Below, piece by piece: positions 13,192 through 24,943 of a stretch of 64,000 nucleotides of DNA. A program made the position numbers and the translations under genes. The notes below the pieces were generated by a model that had not been told where the DNA came from, searched no databases, and saw only the letters and a program-made list of their open reading frames with translations. Within the stretch, counting starts at the first letter, position 1. Each line of letters opens with the position of its first letter. Source of the stretch: Clarkia xantiana subsp. parviflora (taxonomy: Eukaryota; Streptophyta; Magnoliopsida; Myrtales; Onagraceae); the NCBI GenBank assembly GCA_036873135.1, contig JAPTYO010000010.1:27149772-27213771 (forward strand). The letters run 5' to 3'.

Positions 13192-14504
13192 ATGGCGGGC
13201 AAGGGAGGGAAGGGACTGGTGGCCGGCAAGACCACGGCAGCTAACAAGGACAAAGACAGCAAGAAGCGACCCATGTCTCGCTCTTCTCGAGCTGGCATTC
13301 AGGTAAACTCTACTAGCTGCACCTCTGCTGTAACTTGCCACTCTCAAATTGAAATCGCCTGCAACTTCTGTGTAATCGCAGTAGTAGTAGGCATGTACCA
13401 TGATGCAGCCAAGGAAAGATTTTAGTTTTGACTGCCTTTCATTTGATTTTGTTACGATTTGTCGCATTAATAGGAGAAGTGCAGGTGATGTGACGTTTGT
13501 TTGAACGTATTAGCAGTTAATCATCATTTGTGTTACTATTTTTTCATGGAGAAGTTGTAGATAGTGCTAGATCTGGAGTCATGTTGAAAAACATAGCTTA
13601 AGGCAGTCATGTCCAAGTTCATTATTTTTAGGGTTCCATTTATGTTTCAAGAAACCCTCGTTTCAACTGCTACCAAGGCATAGAAGCATGTACCCTTCAT
13701 TGATCCTTTATGATTTGACCTTGATGGGGTTGATTTGGATTAGTTGTTGAGGTAATGTGATCTAGTTGCTAATTGTTGAAATAAGGATTATATCAAGCAT
13801 TCACCTACGCCTTAAAATTTTATGACAGTTGGTCAATTCACACTAATATAACAGACACCCTTCTATAGTTGCATTGCATTGCCAGATCTGATAGGTAATG
13901 CTAGTCAAGAACTTCCAATTAATGTATCTTTTAGTTGAACTCATTCAAATAGTACTTTCAATTGCTATTGCGCCTCAATGATTAATCATACTTTGTTAAC
14001 AACCCTCAAAATTCAAATTTGTTTTGTGCTATCAAATCTGGCTCATTTTTTTCCCAATTTTATTTGAACTTGAGAAGGAAAAAGTTTCTTCTTTTTATAC
14101 AGTTCTAGAAATTCTTATAACAAGGAAACTGTAAGGCCCTTTTCTTGTTGCTTAGACACTGATTCTCACTAGCTAATGTTCTCTTCAACTTTGCAAATTG
14201 CTTGTAGTTTCCAGTGGGTAGGATTCACCGCCACCTGAAGACAAGAATCTCGGCTCACGGTCGTGTTGGTGCCACTGCTGCTGTCTACTTAGCCTCAATC
14301 CTCGAGTACCTTACAGCCGAGGTTCTTGAACTGGCGGGAAACGCAAGCAAGGATCTGAAAGTGAAGAGGATAACTCCAAGACATCTTCAGCTTGCCATCA
14401 GAGGAGATGAAGAGCTTGACACTCTGATCAAAGGAACCATTGCGGGAGGTGGTGTGATTCCTCACATTCATAAGTCCCTCATCAACAAGACTGCCAAAGA
14501 ATGA
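13192..14504 (+). CDS. H2A.Z: Histone H2A variant H2A.Z
   Basis: Replacement histone deposited by the SWR1 complex around transcription starts. Two exons: 13192-13302 and 14208-14504, with one GT-AG intron of 905 bp falling between AGIQ and FPVGRIH. The product is 135 aa. Diagnostic features are the variant N-tail ([13 protein letters not shown]), the L1 region [17 protein letters not shown], and the H2A.Z docking and acidic-patch segment ([21 protein letters not shown]). There is no SQEF tail, which excludes H2A.X, and no SPKK repeat, which excludes plant H2A.W. Length and motifs agree with Arabidopsis HTA9/HTA11. It appears intact. Confidence 0.96.
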
Positions 14505-14772
14505 GGCTCTCTGTTCTGCTGGCTTGCTTGTTATGTTAACTTCTGTGTCTCTGCTGAGTGATGTGATATGACTGATTCGTTAAGGTTTACGGGTCGTAGT
14601 GTCTGTATTAATGTTTGGTTTGTGTTAGTGTAGGTTGAGTAGAGATGAGTATAGTAGCTAGCTTAAGTGTGTAGTGTTTTATTGACTTCTGTGTTTGAGA
14701 ATTTCGTATCTATCCATTTAGTGTTTTGAAATGCCACGGCCTCATTGAGAAACCCTAGTTTCTAAAGTTAAA

Positions 14773-15545
14773 GGGTTAAGAACACAATAGGGGCCTGAAT
14801 GTTTGGCCATGTTGCCAAAAGGGGTCTGAATTGAAAAAACGTATTATTTAGGGCTTGAATTTTGAGTTTTGTGTATAAGTGAGGTTTCCGTCTATTTTTT
14901 CTGTTAAAAGTGACGGAAAGTGGTCACATGCTTGGCATGTGACCAAAAATAATTTGAAAACCCGAAAATGCCCTTTGACAAAAGTGTATCTCTCATATGT
15001 TTGACCTAAAATGATGAAAATACCCTTTAAGCCACCACAGCTCCGGCGACCACCACCACCCCGACTCCGGCGACCACCACCGGCCTCCGGCGACCACCAA
15101 CGACCTCCGGCGACCACCACCGGCGACGACCGAAAAGCTCCGATCGGAGCAAAAAAAGCTCCGATCGGAGCTTTGTGGCTCCGACCGGAGCTCCAAAGCT
15201 CCGATCGGAGGCCGGTGGCGGTCGCCGGAGGCCGGTGGTGGTCGCCGGAGCCGGGTGGTGGTCGCCGGGCGGTGGCCAGAGCGTGGTGGCCTTAAGGGCA
15301 TAATTAGTGTGTAGGGGTATTTTAAACATTTCATATTTTATTAATTGAATTGATAAATTGTATAATAATTACAAAAGGGTATTTTTGTCTTTTCACGTGA
15401 ATCTGTTAGATTTAACAGAAAATTTGGACGGAGACTTGAAAAAACACAAAACTCAAAATTCAGGCCCTTAATAATACGTTTTTTCAATTCAGACCCCTTT
15501 TGGCAACATGGGCAAACATTCAGGCCCCTATTGTGTTCTTAACCC
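14773..15545. mobile_element. MULE-type MITE with 9-bp target duplication
   Basis: The left terminus GGGTTAAGAACACAATAGGG and its reverse complement at the right edge extend as long inverted repeats of over 100 bp. AAAGTTAAA flanks both sides exactly (14764-14772 and 15546-15554), the 9-bp target duplication expected for Mutator-like elements. The core (about 15030-15290) is a GC-rich block made of CGGCGACCACCAC-type repeats on one side, GGTGGTCGCCGG on the other, and four copies of the palindrome GCTCCGATCGGAGC (or near variants). No transposase is present. Long open frames here are products of the repeat. Confidence 0.9.
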
Positions 15546-15573
15546 AAAGTTAAATGTTAAAATGTTGTAAAAT

Positions 15574-16095
15574 TCGTAATGGCAATTCGTGATATTGTGC
15601 GTGCTATCGTGCTAAATTTACTGAGCACGAATATGCGCAGTAAGCTTATCGTGTCACGTTTTACAAACACGAACACGACACGAATATTTGTGTGTGTTCG
15701 TGTCGTGCTACCGTGTTGTGTAAGGATACACAGTTGTACATCTCTATACAAGATTTTTAATAAAAAATCAAAATAATGAACATATATAAAAAAAAAAACT
15801 ATGAATTAATATGTCAAGTATTCATAAGTAGAGTTTACAAACACTAAAAATTAAACCACTAACTGGAGTTTTTAGATGTAATAAATAAGATTTGTCCAAA
15901 AATACTTAAGAATTAGTCTTAGTAGCACAACTTTATCGTGCTATCGTGCGTGTCGTGTTATGATACTCAAACAAGAACATGACACATAAGTTATATCGTG
16001 TTCGTGCTATTGTTTTGTCATGTTAGAACGAACACGGTTTTTTTCGTGCGTGTTCTTGTCGTGCTATCGTGTCGTGTCACAAATTGACAACCCTA
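15574..16095. mobile_element. TCGTG-rich hAT-like non-autonomous element
   Basis: The left end GGCAATTCGTGATATTGTGC mirrors the right end, which reads TTAGGGTTGTCAATTTGTGA on the minus strand. The segment is saturated with CGTGCTATCGTG and TCGTGTCGTG words in both orientations, a known look of plant hAT derivatives with TAGGG-type termini. No target duplication or open frame is convincing. Confidence 0.5.
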
Positions 16096-16107
16096 ATATA
16101 ACGAAAT

Positions 16108-16775
16108 TGATGAATATACGCCCAAGCTATTATGAATTGAACCCGACAAATGGGCCATAATCGAATATAATTCGAAACTTGGAAAACGGACACCCGAGGC
16201 CCAGCATGTAGGCCCAAAAAACTCCCCGAGTGGCGAAAACCACTCGGGAAGGCCCCGAGTGGATAGACCAATCGGAGGTAACCCAAGCAAGGGGTACCCC
16301 TCCGGGTACCCCTCCGGGTACCCCCATCCGTCCGGGCGAGTCCCCCTCGCCTGGACCATTACCCCCGGACGATATTTCGCCCGGGGCTCGCCCTTGGAGG
16401 CCACGTATCAACACTTAGCCATATCAAACCTATCTACGGTCGAACTAGGGTCAAATGCACCTTATTTACGGTCAATGCCAACTTATATTACGAAACTGCC
16501 ACAACCGGACCAGGAAATCACTGGAACCGGGGCGGTCTAATAGGAATTCTATAAATAGAGACCTCATTTCCTCATTTGAAGGTAATCTCTCACTCTCTAA
16601 GCTCACTACCTCTATCTAAAGCTCATACTTACTTAAGCTTCAGAGTGGGCTTACCGGGACCCCCGGTGCCCATTTGTAGGTATCCAAAGAGAAAAAGCGA
16701 GGATCCGAGAAGAAGAAGCCCACGAAGGAGGAATTTGGGAAGAAGAAGCCCACGAAGGAAATTCGTGTGCAAACA
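16108..16775 (+). mobile_element. Probable 5' LTR of a Tat-like Ty3 element
   Basis: It ends just before a primer-binding-site-like sequence (TGGCGCCGTCCGCTGG, 16777-16792), similar to the TGGCGCCGTCTGTGGG type used by plant Tat/Retand elements. It contains a TATA-like word (TATAAATAGAG, near 16551) and a tandem GGGTACCCCTCC repeat near 16295-16325. The 5' boundary is uncertain because no second LTR was found for comparison. Confidence 0.5.
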
Positions 16776-16829
16776 CTGGCGCCGTCCGCTGGATTCGAAC
16801 AAGAGGCACGTACCTACTACTTGCGATCA

Positions 16830-18516
16830 ATGGCAGCAACTAGGAAGCAAGTCGGGGGGCCAAGTAGGCAAGTGCCCGTGGGAGGAAACAACCAAGCACC
16901 TGCAGGGGGGAATTGGCAAGTTCCAGTGGTAAGCCAACATGCAACCATTGAAAGAAAACGGGAATAATTAAGGAACGAGGAACATCCACTTCCTGAGGAA
17001 CAAAACTCCTCAATAAACGCCCGACTAGAGCCAACAGTGAACCAGCCACAACCCCAGCCACCCTAACAAGTAAGAACAAACCCCCAGACATACAACATCA
17101 CGCCCGAACTAATGGCAGCCATGGAGGAAATGCTAGAAAGAAGGGAGCGTCTGAGGGCGCACTTAAGGCAGGAGCAGCAGAGATACCAGGCATCACCTCC
17201 AAGATCAATGGGGGACAACAACAGGCATTCTCTAACTCCTCGAACTAACAATACCAAGAAAGGAGGTATCACCAACAGAGAAACCCCAATTACCAGGCAA
17301 ACAATGGTCAAGGTTATGTTGGACCCCAGAACGGCCAAGGTTATGCTGGACCCCAGAACGGCCAACCCGGAATGGTCAAGGACATGCTGGACCCCACAAC
17401 GGCCAAGGGTACGTCGCACCCCAAAAAAACCAAGGAAATGTTGGTCCCCAGAACGGAAGGCAGCAGAATATGGCAACAATAGCTCTGACAAAGGAGGAGA
17501 TCGAGAAGCTAATAGCCAAGAAGATTAAGTATTCGAAGGGAAGAGCAATGCACAAACTAAGAGACAGGGCCTCACACCCTTTCACACAGGAGCTCATCAA
17601 TGTAATGATCCCACCGAACGTCACAGCACGTCAAATTCCGGACTATGTCGGGAAAGGGGATCCAATACAGCATATCCAGAAGCACGAATCATCACTCATG
17701 GGAAGAACAACGATCGGGGATCACTATGCAGTGCTATTCCCGTCGACCTTAGCAGGGAACGCCTCATACTAGTTCTTTAGTTTACCCCAGGCATCAATAG
17801 TCTCATGGGTAGATCTGAAGGATAAGTTTATCCAACAATACCTAGGGGAGAGACAACTCCTAAAGGGCGACTCAGCGCTGGACGATGTGAAGCAAGGATA
17901 CGATGAAATATTGGCAAACTACTACACAAGATTCAATAAGAATATCTCTGACATAGCGACAGAGCTCGCGGAAGGGGAGATAGTCCGTGCCTTCGTAAGG
18001 AACCTAGGACGTCGGGGGGCACCTCTGGCGGACAATGTGGAAGTGCTACCAATAGACTCATTAGAGGAGCTGGCGGAAAGAGTCAAGGCATATTTTTATT
18101 TGGAGCGCGCACGCTCAAATCGGAAGAAGGCTTATGAGGCACATGCAAATGACAACAACAATCCAGCAAAAAGAAAGCCTCAACAGCCACAACATCCACA
18201 TCAAGCACCAATAAGACATGCATGGACGCCCCAGGGAGGAGCAAGGGCAAATGAGCAATCAAGATCCCAAAGTACCCACAACATTGTCTTCACCCCCCTC
18301 ACAAGAGAATTCTCAGTAATCCTGCAGGAAATGAATAGGCTAAATCTGTGGACCCCGCCAACGGAGAAAATGAAGGGAAGGATGGGAAACAACATTGAGC
18401 AATGGTGCGAGTACCACGACGCCGACGGGCACCACACGGACAGTTGCTTCCACTTACAACGTGATATTAAAAATCTCATCCAAGAGGGCATGCTGAAGAA
18501 AATTTGTGAAAGATGA
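16830..18516 (+). pseudogene. Ty3 (Tat-like) gag polyprotein, decayed
   Basis: Structural capsid protein of an LTR retrotransposon. The frame starts at an ATG near 16830 (MAATRKQVGG) and is broken by stops and a shift near 17270. From 17470 it is one frame with a single stop at 17770. It encodes the retrotransposon gag core (SHPFTQELINV, GDPIQHIQKHESS, YYTRFNKNISD, EIVRAFVRNLG) and a C-terminal Zn-knuckle-like CEYHDADGHHTDSC. Between them lies a Gln/Asn/Gly repeat reading GQGYVGPQN in a shifted frame near 17300-17370. The gag core and the missing reverse transcriptase point to a non-autonomous Tat-like element. The copy is not functional. Confidence 0.8.
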
Positions 18517-18567
18517 AAGGAAAAGAGAAAGAACTCCTCAACCAATGTACAATGGGAAAGGAAAAAA

Positions 18568-19251
18568 ATGGAGGACTACCTCCCCCAACAAAACAAAAAA
18601 TTGACTATCAACGTCATCCACAGTGGTTTGGCAGCGGGGGGAGAGGCCTCCAACTCAAGAGAGGTTTATGTAGCCCAGATAAATGAGATGCCTCCATTTA
18701 GAAAACGCCAAAGGCCGGTTGAAAACATGAAGATAATGTTCTCAGACGAAAATTTGAAATATGTGGTATACCACATGACGATGCCTTGGTAATTACAATG
18801 GACATTGCTGGCTACAGCGTAAAGGGAATGTTAGTGGACGGGTAGCTCTACAGACATTCTCCACATCGATGTGGTAAGAGCAATATGGAGGACAGAGCTG
18901 GAGCTCATGCCTGTTAACTTCCCTCTAGTAAGCTTTGCATGGGCAACAACATTCCCTCTCGAGATTATAACTCTTCATATAACCTTCGAAGAATTATGGA
19001 TGCAAGTCCAGCTGAAAATAATCTTTGTGGTGGTAAAAGAGCTAGAGGCATACAATGAGATACTAGGACGCACCACCATCAACCCAAACTGCATAGTTCC
19101 ATCAACCGTCTATAAAAAAATGAAGTTCCCAACACCAGATGGCATAGGAGAGGTACTGGGAGACCAAGCACCTTCAAGGAAATGCTATCTAAATGCCATG
19201 AGGAGGAGGGGCAACATGGACTACCCATTGCCTTCGTGGAAGTACCAATGA
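18568..19251 (+). pseudogene. Ty3 aspartic protease region, decayed
   Basis: Continues the gag above. It begins with INVIHSGLAAGGE, a linker typical of Tat-like polyproteins. The protease active site appears as LVDG followed by a stop/frameshift and SSTDIL, where LVDGGSSTDIL is expected. The following frame has YNEILGRTTIN and MKFPTPDGIGEVLGDQ, the usual block before reverse transcriptase. No reverse transcriptase, RNase H or integrase follows. Confidence 0.7.
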
Positions 19252-19453
19252 GAGATCAAAATGGAGGGGCCAAGCAAGGATGGAAGAATATGCTAGGTAT
19301 GATGAATGAGGTGGTAAGTTGCCTCCTGAATGTGACAATGGAAGTATTCAAGAAGAGGAAGAGGCATGAGCCTCAATAATAGATTGCGGAGAAGAAGGAA
19401 GGAAATACAAGAGAAAAGAGGAAAAGAAGGAGAAGAGGAAGAAGGCAGGACCA

Positions 19454-19940
19454 TGAATGCTTGGATGACATCTATCAGAAAGGAGACGAATTGATAAAGA
19501 GCTACTTTGTAAGGCTAGCTACGACGGCGGTGGACCTCAAAATCACTAAGAACGAATTCGTAAGAGCGTTTTTAGGCACTTAAGGAGGGACGCTGAAGAA
19601 TACTTTAGAGGAGAAGGGGGCATTGCCACCATAGCCTCAGTTGAAGAATTCAACCACAAGCTGCAGCAAGCCATACAAATAGAAGAAGAAGAAAAAAAGT
19701 TACTACAGGCTAAGTGATGGGCGGACAATACACTTCACACCGCTAAGGAGCGAAATTGAAGAGCTATACAACATCATCCTCTATGACGGAATTCAACCAC
19801 CGTTGGAGTCATCAAGGGTCTTCACAAGGCCTGGGGACACAGCACCAACAAGTGCCTGGGGTGGTGTGAGTATCACAAGGCCTGGGGACACAGCACCAAC
19901 AAGTGCCTAGCCCTCAGATTGGAAGTCGAATAGGAGATTC
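19454..19940 (+). pseudogene. Second, diverged gag-like segment after the protease
   Basis: Downstream of the protease, broken frames read ELIKSYFVRLATTAV, then NEFVRAFLGT, then EEFNHKLQQAIQIEEE, then FTPLRSEIEELYN, then CEYHKAWGHSTNKCLALR. These follow the same order as the first gag (NYYTRFNKNISDIAT, EIVRAFVRNLG, VFTPLTREFSVIL, CEYHDADGHHTDSC). The Zn-knuckle-like part is preceded by a partial tandem copy of about 35 bp (near 19829 and 19874). It is not a simple recent copy of the upstream gag, because the residues differ widely. Confidence 0.6.
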
Positions 19941-20154
19941 ATGCTAGACATATCCACGAGGAGATAATATCTGAGGAGCTGGAACCTAGAGTAGAAGCTA
20001 TCTGAACTTTTTTATTTTATGTTTATGTATTAGAGTACTTGAAGGAGATCTACGGACTCCAATTAGACCTTCATTTCTGTAAGAAGTGACAATAGCACTA
20101 AATGAATTAGATGATTTTCAAGGCACCAGAAGAAACAATAAAAGAACCATCACA

Positions 20155-20928
20155 CAAAAAAGGGACATAAGACCTATAGGGCCACCCTTCCAACCGAAAA
20201 GGGGAAGATCCATAAGGACAACCCTTACATATGGAAAGAGGAAGATCCATAAGGACAACCCTTCCAACCGAAAAGGGACATAAGACCCATAGGGCCACCC
20301 TTCCAACCAAAAATGGGAAGATCCAAAAAGACAACTCCGAAATATGATAAGGGGAAGATCCATAAGGACAACCCTTACATATGGAAAGAGGAAGATCCAT
20401 AAGGACAACTCTTCCAACCGAAAAGAGACATAAGACCCTTAGGGCCATCCTTCCAACCGAAAAGGGGAAGATCCAAAAGACAACTCTGAAATATGATAAG
20501 GGGAAGATCCATAAGGAAAACCCTTACATATGGAAAAATGAAGATCTATAAGGACAACCCTTCCAACCGAAAAGGGTAAGATCCAAAAAGACAACTCTGA
20601 AATATGATAAGGGGAAGATCCATAAGGACAACCCTTACATATGGAAATAGGAAGATCTATAAGGACAACCATTCCAACCGAAAAGAGGAAGATTCAAAAG
20701 ACAACTCTGAAATATGATAAGAGGAAGATCCATAAGGACAACCCTTACATATGATAATTGAATATCCACAGGACAACCCTTACATATGAGAAGATAAAGA
20801 TCTATAAGGACAACCCTTTCAACCGAAAAGGGACATAAGACCCATAGGGCCACCATTCCAACCTAAAAGGGGAAGATCTAGAAAGACAACTCTGAAATAT
20901 GATAAGGGGAAGATCCACAGGACAACTA
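20155..20928 (+). repeat. Minisatellite array, about 37-bp monomers in a higher-order pattern
   Basis: Monomers of 36-39 bp share GGAAGATCCATAAGGACAAC cores. They come in four types ending CCTTCCAACCGAAAA, CCTTACATATGGAAA, CTCCGAAATATGATAA, and a GGGACATAAGACCCATAGGG form. The types recur in a partly regular order, giving blocks of about 150 bp. The array begins about 150 bp after the end of the Ty3-like coding remnants and stops where LINE sequence starts. Open frames on the minus strand here (Cys/Gly/Ser-rich) are artefacts of the repeat. Confidence 0.85.
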
Positions 20929-20930
20929 AT

Positions 20931-23900
20931 CATTGTTGTGTCCAACCGGAGGACACAAGAGGGGGGCTCCTTTTGGCATGGAAGGACCCATTGACGGTCA
21001 ATATCTTAGAGAATGCTCCCAAATTTATTCACACCTCCTTAACAACCTCCATCCTTTCTCCACCTTGAGAAGCATCGTTTGTGTACGCACCCTCAAAATC
21101 GGAAGATCGTCCTATCTTTTGGGATCAGTTAGTAGCCTTAAGAAACTCCCGTGCTGACTCTAGCCCTTGGTTAGTTATTGGGGATTTCAATGATATCTGG
21201 AATTTTGACGAAAAGGACGGCAGAATTTCGGCTTCTGCATCTCATATTTTGAAAGCTCACTCCTGGAGTAACCAGGTGGGTATGGCAGACCTTGGGTTTA
21301 GGGGACAACCTTTCACTTGGCCTAACCGTAGAACTGGGGAGGATATGATTAGGGAGAGATTAGACAGAGCCTTGGCTAACTCGGATTGTCATCTCAAATT
21401 TCCTCACACAAAAGTCTTGCACCTGGAAATGGTGGCATCAGATCATTGCCCAATCCTGTTAATCACCAACGACTCTTTGCAGCCAAACCACAATCGTCGT
21501 ATGTTCCGTTTTGAAACCATGTGGCTCAGGCACCCAACTTCCCCAGATATCCTTAGACAATCTTGGTCCAAAAGCCAACATAGTCCGGCTCAACAACTTC
21601 TCTGTCACAATCTTTCCCGTCTCAGACACAAACTGCATGAATGGAACCGGACGACGTTTGGTCACGTGGAATTTCAAATCAGAATTAATTTGGATAAGCT
21701 TAATGAAGCCCAAATGGCAGACCGACCTTCCGATCAGATAGATGAAATTCTCTGGAACCTAAAATAACTCTACCTCAATCAAGAAATTATGTGGAGACAA
21801 AATCGAGACAACTTTGGCTGTCAGAGGGGGACAAGAATACTAAGTTCTTTCACGCCTTCACAGTAGCAAGACGTAGAAGAAATAATATTGATTTCGTTTG
21901 CCTACCGGATGAGTCTACTCTCACTGACCCCTCAATGACATCTAGTCACATGCGAGAGTGCTTTGCAAATGTCTTTAAGTCTCAACATGATCTACCGGTC
22001 CCGATCATCCCTGCCCGAAACCCTTTAAAAGTTGAAGCAGTTTCAGCTGGTTTACTTACGACCCAGGTATCCACTTTGGAGATTAGAAAAGTAGTTGCGT
22101 TGTTACAACCAGATAAAGCCCCAGGACCAGACGGATATCCTCCAAGATTTTTTCAGCACACCTGGGAGCTTACAAACCCTAATTTTCCAAGGCCATCCTG
22201 GATTTTTTTGCCTCCGGAAAAATGGCTCAGGGCATCAACTCCACCAAGAATTGAAAGACTGGCGGCCCATCGGTCTCTAAAAGACAACGTACAAAGTCAT
22301 CTCTACGGTGATTGCCAACCGCCTGAGATTGGTAATATCAAGGCTCATCTCCCATTTCCAAACTGCCTTTGTTCCGGGAAGGAGTATAACGGATAACACG
22401 TTATTGGCCAAGAATTTCTCCACACAATTAAACAGAGGCACAAAGGAAAAAAAAGACTCTTTGCACTCAAACTTGATATGACCAAGAGATACGATCGGGT
22501 GGAATGGTCCTTCCTCAAGGACGTTCTTCATATGAATTTCCATGCTGTCTTCGTCAACTGGATTTTAGAGTGCATCTCGTCGGCACGGCTGAACGTTATC
22601 ATTAATGGCACCCCAACACAATTTTTTAAGCCATCACGCGGGTTGAGACAAGGGGATCCTCTGTCTCCATATTTGTTCATCCTAGTTTCCCAAATGTTAT
22701 CCCCGGAACTCTCAAGAGCCCAATTAGAAGGAAGGATAAAGGGTATCAAGCCAGTCCAGCATACACAAGAGATCTCCCATCTACTGTTCGCAGATGATAG
22801 CTTCCTATTCCTGGAAGCTTCGGCTGGAAATGCTCAGAATCTTAAACGTATTCTAGACGACTACCAGAATGAATCAGGACAACTCATTAACTTCAGCAAA
22901 TCCAACATACGTTTTAGCCCGAATGTCTCGCAACTGGCCGTAGACAACATTTCTTCAATCCTGGGAGTTAGGAAAAGGCTCCATGATGAAATTTACCTAG
23001 GGTTACCTATGGATTGGGCAAAACAGAAAAACCAAATCGGCCAAAATCTTATCCAACGTACCACTTCCCGTATCCAAGGATGGATGACAAAACTCATGTC
23101 CCAAGCAGGGAAAGAGATTCTACTGAAGGCTACAACGACGTCTACTGACTTACATAATGTCATCAATCAACCTCACCAAGAAAACAACAGTCAATATGGA
23201 AAAGCTACATCGTCAATTCTGGTGGAACTCCTCTGCAGGAAAAAAAAAATAGGTATCCCCTGGATTAGCTGGGACAAGCTGTGTAAGTCAAAGAAGGACG
23301 GTGGACTGGGATTCAGAGACATGAATGCGTTCAACCTAGCGCTTCTCACAAAACAAGCGTACCGTATCGTCACAAACCAGGACTCGACTTGGGTTAGATG
23401 CATTCAGAATAAATACTTAAGGCACAACTCCTTCACAGCCAAAGCTTATCTGTATCACTCACCGGTATGGAGGGGACCTTAACCAAACTCCAAAGATTTC
23501 TCGCACAAGGAGGTAGATGGCATGTCGGAAACGGAAAGACTATTAACTTCTGGACAGACCCCTGGGTTCCAAACTTTGGACTTCTGAAGGACTAGGTTAA
23601 TCCCAACTCACCACCTTGGAACGACAGATTGACCAGTAACATAAAAGTCAGTCAATTCTTGGTAGGCCGTACCTGGAATGTGACAGCCTTCCCCGTCAAT
23701 CTACATATACTGGTGAAATCGGCAATCTCCCAAATTGAAACCCACTTTTCGACACTGCCGACCTGTTCCTGTGGCTCCATCATGAGTCAGGTATATACTC
23801 AGTGAAATCTGGTTACCACTTCATTAAATCGCTGCTCACTTCAGAACAGTAGGGGAATCCTGCAGCAACCTCCATGATTGCCAGTTCGTCCAGATGGCAG

Positions 23901-24910
23901 AAACTTTGGTCAGCCAAACTCCTGCAAAAAATAAGAATGTTCATGTGGAAAAGTTGCAACAATGACCTACCTCTTGGTCATGCCCTGCACAAGCGGGTTC
24001 CCTCTTTCAATCTCAAATGCCATCTCTGCCCCCATGACACAGAGACTTGAGACCACCTCATGTGGAATTGTCCATTTGCACAGTGTATTTGGTTCGGTTC
24101 CAACTTGGGCATTCGTACGACTCTCTCGAGTTACAACTACGTGGAGGATTGGCTTTTCACGAAGATCGGGGTACCACAGTCTGTTAGTTTAAAGGAGCTT
24201 TTTATTAAAAAAAAATGTATTGTAATGTGGGGTATTTGGTTAGAGCGCAACGCTGTCATTTTTAGAACTAAATCCCCTAACCCTCTAACTACTTTGTGTT
24301 GTATTGCGTTTGTAACTATTGATAATATTGATGCGTTCATAGGTAATTCAGGAACCAAATGCGCCTCCTTCTCCACCGCCAATCTGATCAACAGGAGAAG
24401 AATGCCACCGCACACGAGGCCCACCATTGTGTGCGATGGAGCTGTCAGGGCCGGGTCCTTCGTAATTTTTGGAGGCGCAATTTTAGTAGATGATTCTGGC
24501 GGAATCATAGCTGCCTCTGTAGTTTCGGCACCTGGTGACGACCCTCTTTTAGCGGAAGGCTTAGCATGCATGGCATGTTTACTGTTGGCTCGGTCACATC
24601 CTTAGGACAACCACATACTGTTCACGGACTCGACCAATCTGCTTAATCAGATAAACTCCTCATCTATAAGCTGCAACCCTTCTGTGTTTGGCGTCATCCA
24701 GGATATCCAGCATTTACTTCGTTTACTTCCGGCTTTTATATTTGTTGTACCTAGATCTAGGGTATCTAAAGCACACAAACTCTCGTCTTCTGCGGCGAAC
24801 TTGTTTGTAACCGGAACTTGGCTAGTCCAGGACATTCCATCTTCGCTACGGCTGTCCTAGGCTATCCTTCTATTATCTATATATTTGCGGCATTAAGATA
24901 AAAAAAAAAA
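20931..24910 (+). mobile_element. 5'-truncated L1-type LINE, decayed
   Basis: Non-LTR retrotransposon running endonuclease - reverse transcriptase - zf-RVT - RNase H - poly(A). The endonuclease C-terminal part is at 21081-21767 (WLVIGDFND, ASDHCPI). Reverse transcriptase is at 21791-23482, with DKAPGPDGYPPRFFQ, GLRQGDPLSPYLF and the catalytic LLFADDSF (codon for F at 22787). The zf-RVT region is at 23906-24120 (RMFMWKSCNNDLPLGHAL, CHLC). The RNase H-like domain is at about 24430-24860, with DGAVR, LLAEGLACM, LFTDSTN and an SKAHKLSSSAAN tail. A run of A at 24900-24910 closes it. Several stops and shifts break the frame. ORF1 and the endonuclease start are missing, as usual after incomplete reverse transcription. 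Confidence 0.9.
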
Positions 24911-24943
24911 CTTGAATGAAAGTAACATAAATGTTTTTTTTAG

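Noticed and set aside
13168..13467. Open frame antisense to the first H2A.Z exon
   Set aside because: It overlaps a clear histone exon and intron, and has no similarity or promoter.
14848..15334. Several overlapping Pro/Arg/Gly-rich open frames on both strands
   Set aside because: They are all products of the GC-rich short repeats inside the MULE-type MITE; there is no start context or family similarity.
16077..16540. Gly/Pro-rich frames near 16.1-16.5 kb
   Set aside because: They arise from the GGGTACCCCTCC repeat in the putative Ty3 LTR, in three frames and on both strands.
20107..20856. Long Cys/Gly/Ser-rich open frames on the minus strand
   Set aside because: The 37-bp monomer array keeps several frames open at once; no protein family is recognised.
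20155..20928. CRISPR-like array of regular repeats
   Set aside because: There are no unique spacers: units are contiguous variants of one another, in plant DNA next to a retrotransposon.
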